Positions 6,194 to 6,546 of a DNA stretch of 6,546 nucleotides are shown one piece after another. This stretch comes from Acidobacteriaceae bacterium. Lineage in GTDB: Bacteria; Acidobacteriota; Terriglobia; Terriglobales; Acidobacteriaceae. The notes beneath the pieces are model-generated. The model saw nothing but the letters and a program-made list of their open reading frames with translations, was not told the origin of the DNA and did not search any database. The position numbers and the translations under genes were made by a program. Within the stretch, counting starts at the first letter, position 1, and each line of letters opens with the position of its first letter. The stretch spans positions 1-6,546 of the forward strand of contig JASHUF010000140.1 of NCBI GenBank assembly GCA_030040175.1. Reading direction: 5' to 3'.

Positions 6194-6469
6194 ATGACAA
6201 GGCAAGGCGCCAAAATCGCTGTCCTCTCCACGCATTTTCTCGAGGACCTGCGGCGCTGGATTGAGACCGACCGCAAAACCGCGCTCCGGATTCTCGACTT
6301 GATGGCGGCCGTCCTCACTGACCCCTTCCAGGGAATTGGCAAACCTGAGCCGCTGCGGCACGATTTCGCGGGTTGCTGGAGCCGAAGAATTACTGAAGAG
6401 CATCGACTGGTTTACCGGGTTTTCGCCGATCGCGTGGAGTTTATCCAAGCGCGATTTCACTACGAATAG
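6194..6469 (+). CDS. yoeB: YoeB-family toxin, ribosome-dependent mRNA endonuclease
   Basis: 91 residues (E. coli YoeB has 84). The family toxin binds the ribosomal A site and cleaves mRNA, stopping translation. Conserved segments are visible: W-I-E-T-D-R-K (22-28), G-K-P-E-P-L (49-54) and W-S-R-R-I-T-E-E-H-R-L-V-Y (62-74), ending in R-F-H-Y-E (87-91). By alignment with the E. coli protein, the catalytic residues Glu46, Arg65, His83 and Tyr84 correspond to E52, R71, H89 and Y90, all present, so the toxin looks intact. One oddity is the extra Glu after the His-Tyr pair that normally ends the protein. The ATG is 6 bp after the antitoxin stop with no strong ribosome binding site, so translation is probably coupled to yefM, as is usual for these operons. 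Confidence 0.95.
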   Translation: MTRQGAKIAVLSTHFLEDLRRWIETDRKTALRILDLMAAVLTDPFQGIGKPEPLRHDFAGCWSRRITEEHRLVYRVFADRVEFIQARFHYE

Positions 6470-6471
6470 CC

Positions 6472-6512
6472 CGGGTTACCGACGACTTTTCCTTTCTTTA
6501 CACGCTAACCCG
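6472..6512. repeat. Inverted repeat downstream of yoeB
   Basis: CGGGTTA (6472-6478) and TAACCCG (6506-6512) are perfectly complementary over 7 bp but enclose a 27-base loop that contains the pyrimidine-rich stretch. No T-run follows the second arm. It could be part of the transcript end of the toxin-antitoxin operon or chance; it is not a canonical terminator. The rest of 6470-6546 shows nothing else I can support. Confidence 0.25.
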
Positions 6513-6546
6513 CGCCCTGCCACACTGAACTGTGGACACCCAGACC

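Overview
The window looks like a stretch of chromosome from a GC-rich, diderm (Gram-negative-type), free-living bacterium. A member of the Acidobacteriota is the best guess. That rests on the combination of tandem YncE/lactonase-type beta-propeller lipoproteins, a secreted M13 (neprilysin-like) metallopeptidase and a secreted family CE8 pectinesterase, a mix common in soil Acidobacteriota. It is an inference from gene content, not from a phylogenetic marker.

Layout. The left two-thirds (1-4671) is read from the minus strand. In transcription order it holds an M13 zinc endopeptidase (4671-2593), a 341-bp spacer with a possible terminator and a candidate promoter, a complete seven-bladed beta-propeller lipoprotein (2251-842), a 201-bp spacer with small inverted repeats, and the N-terminal 213 codons of a second, paralogous propeller lipoprotein that runs off the left edge (640-1). 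A 203-bp divergent region (4672-4874) separates this block from a plus-strand pectinesterase gene (4875-5803). That gene is broken: about 35 codons carrying catalytic residues are missing and the reading frame changes at the junction. After a further 96 bp comes a compact type II toxin-antitoxin operon of the YefM-YoeB family (5900-6469). It is preceded by a TTGACA promoter whose spacer holds a perfect 17-bp palindrome, the likely autoregulatory operator. The last 77 bases hold no gene.

How the genes relate. The three minus-strand proteins all carry export signals (one Sec signal peptide, two lipoboxes) and should act outside the cytoplasm, but the spacing gives no proof of a single operon. 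The pectinesterase would have added a secreted plant-cell-wall function but should be inactive as written. The YefM-YoeB pair is self-contained: an antitoxin that represses its own promoter and neutralises a ribosome-dependent mRNA endonuclease. I see no clearly new multi-gene system. The most informative oddities are the junction in the pectinesterase, the palindromic operator, and the paired-cysteine loops of the tandem propellers.
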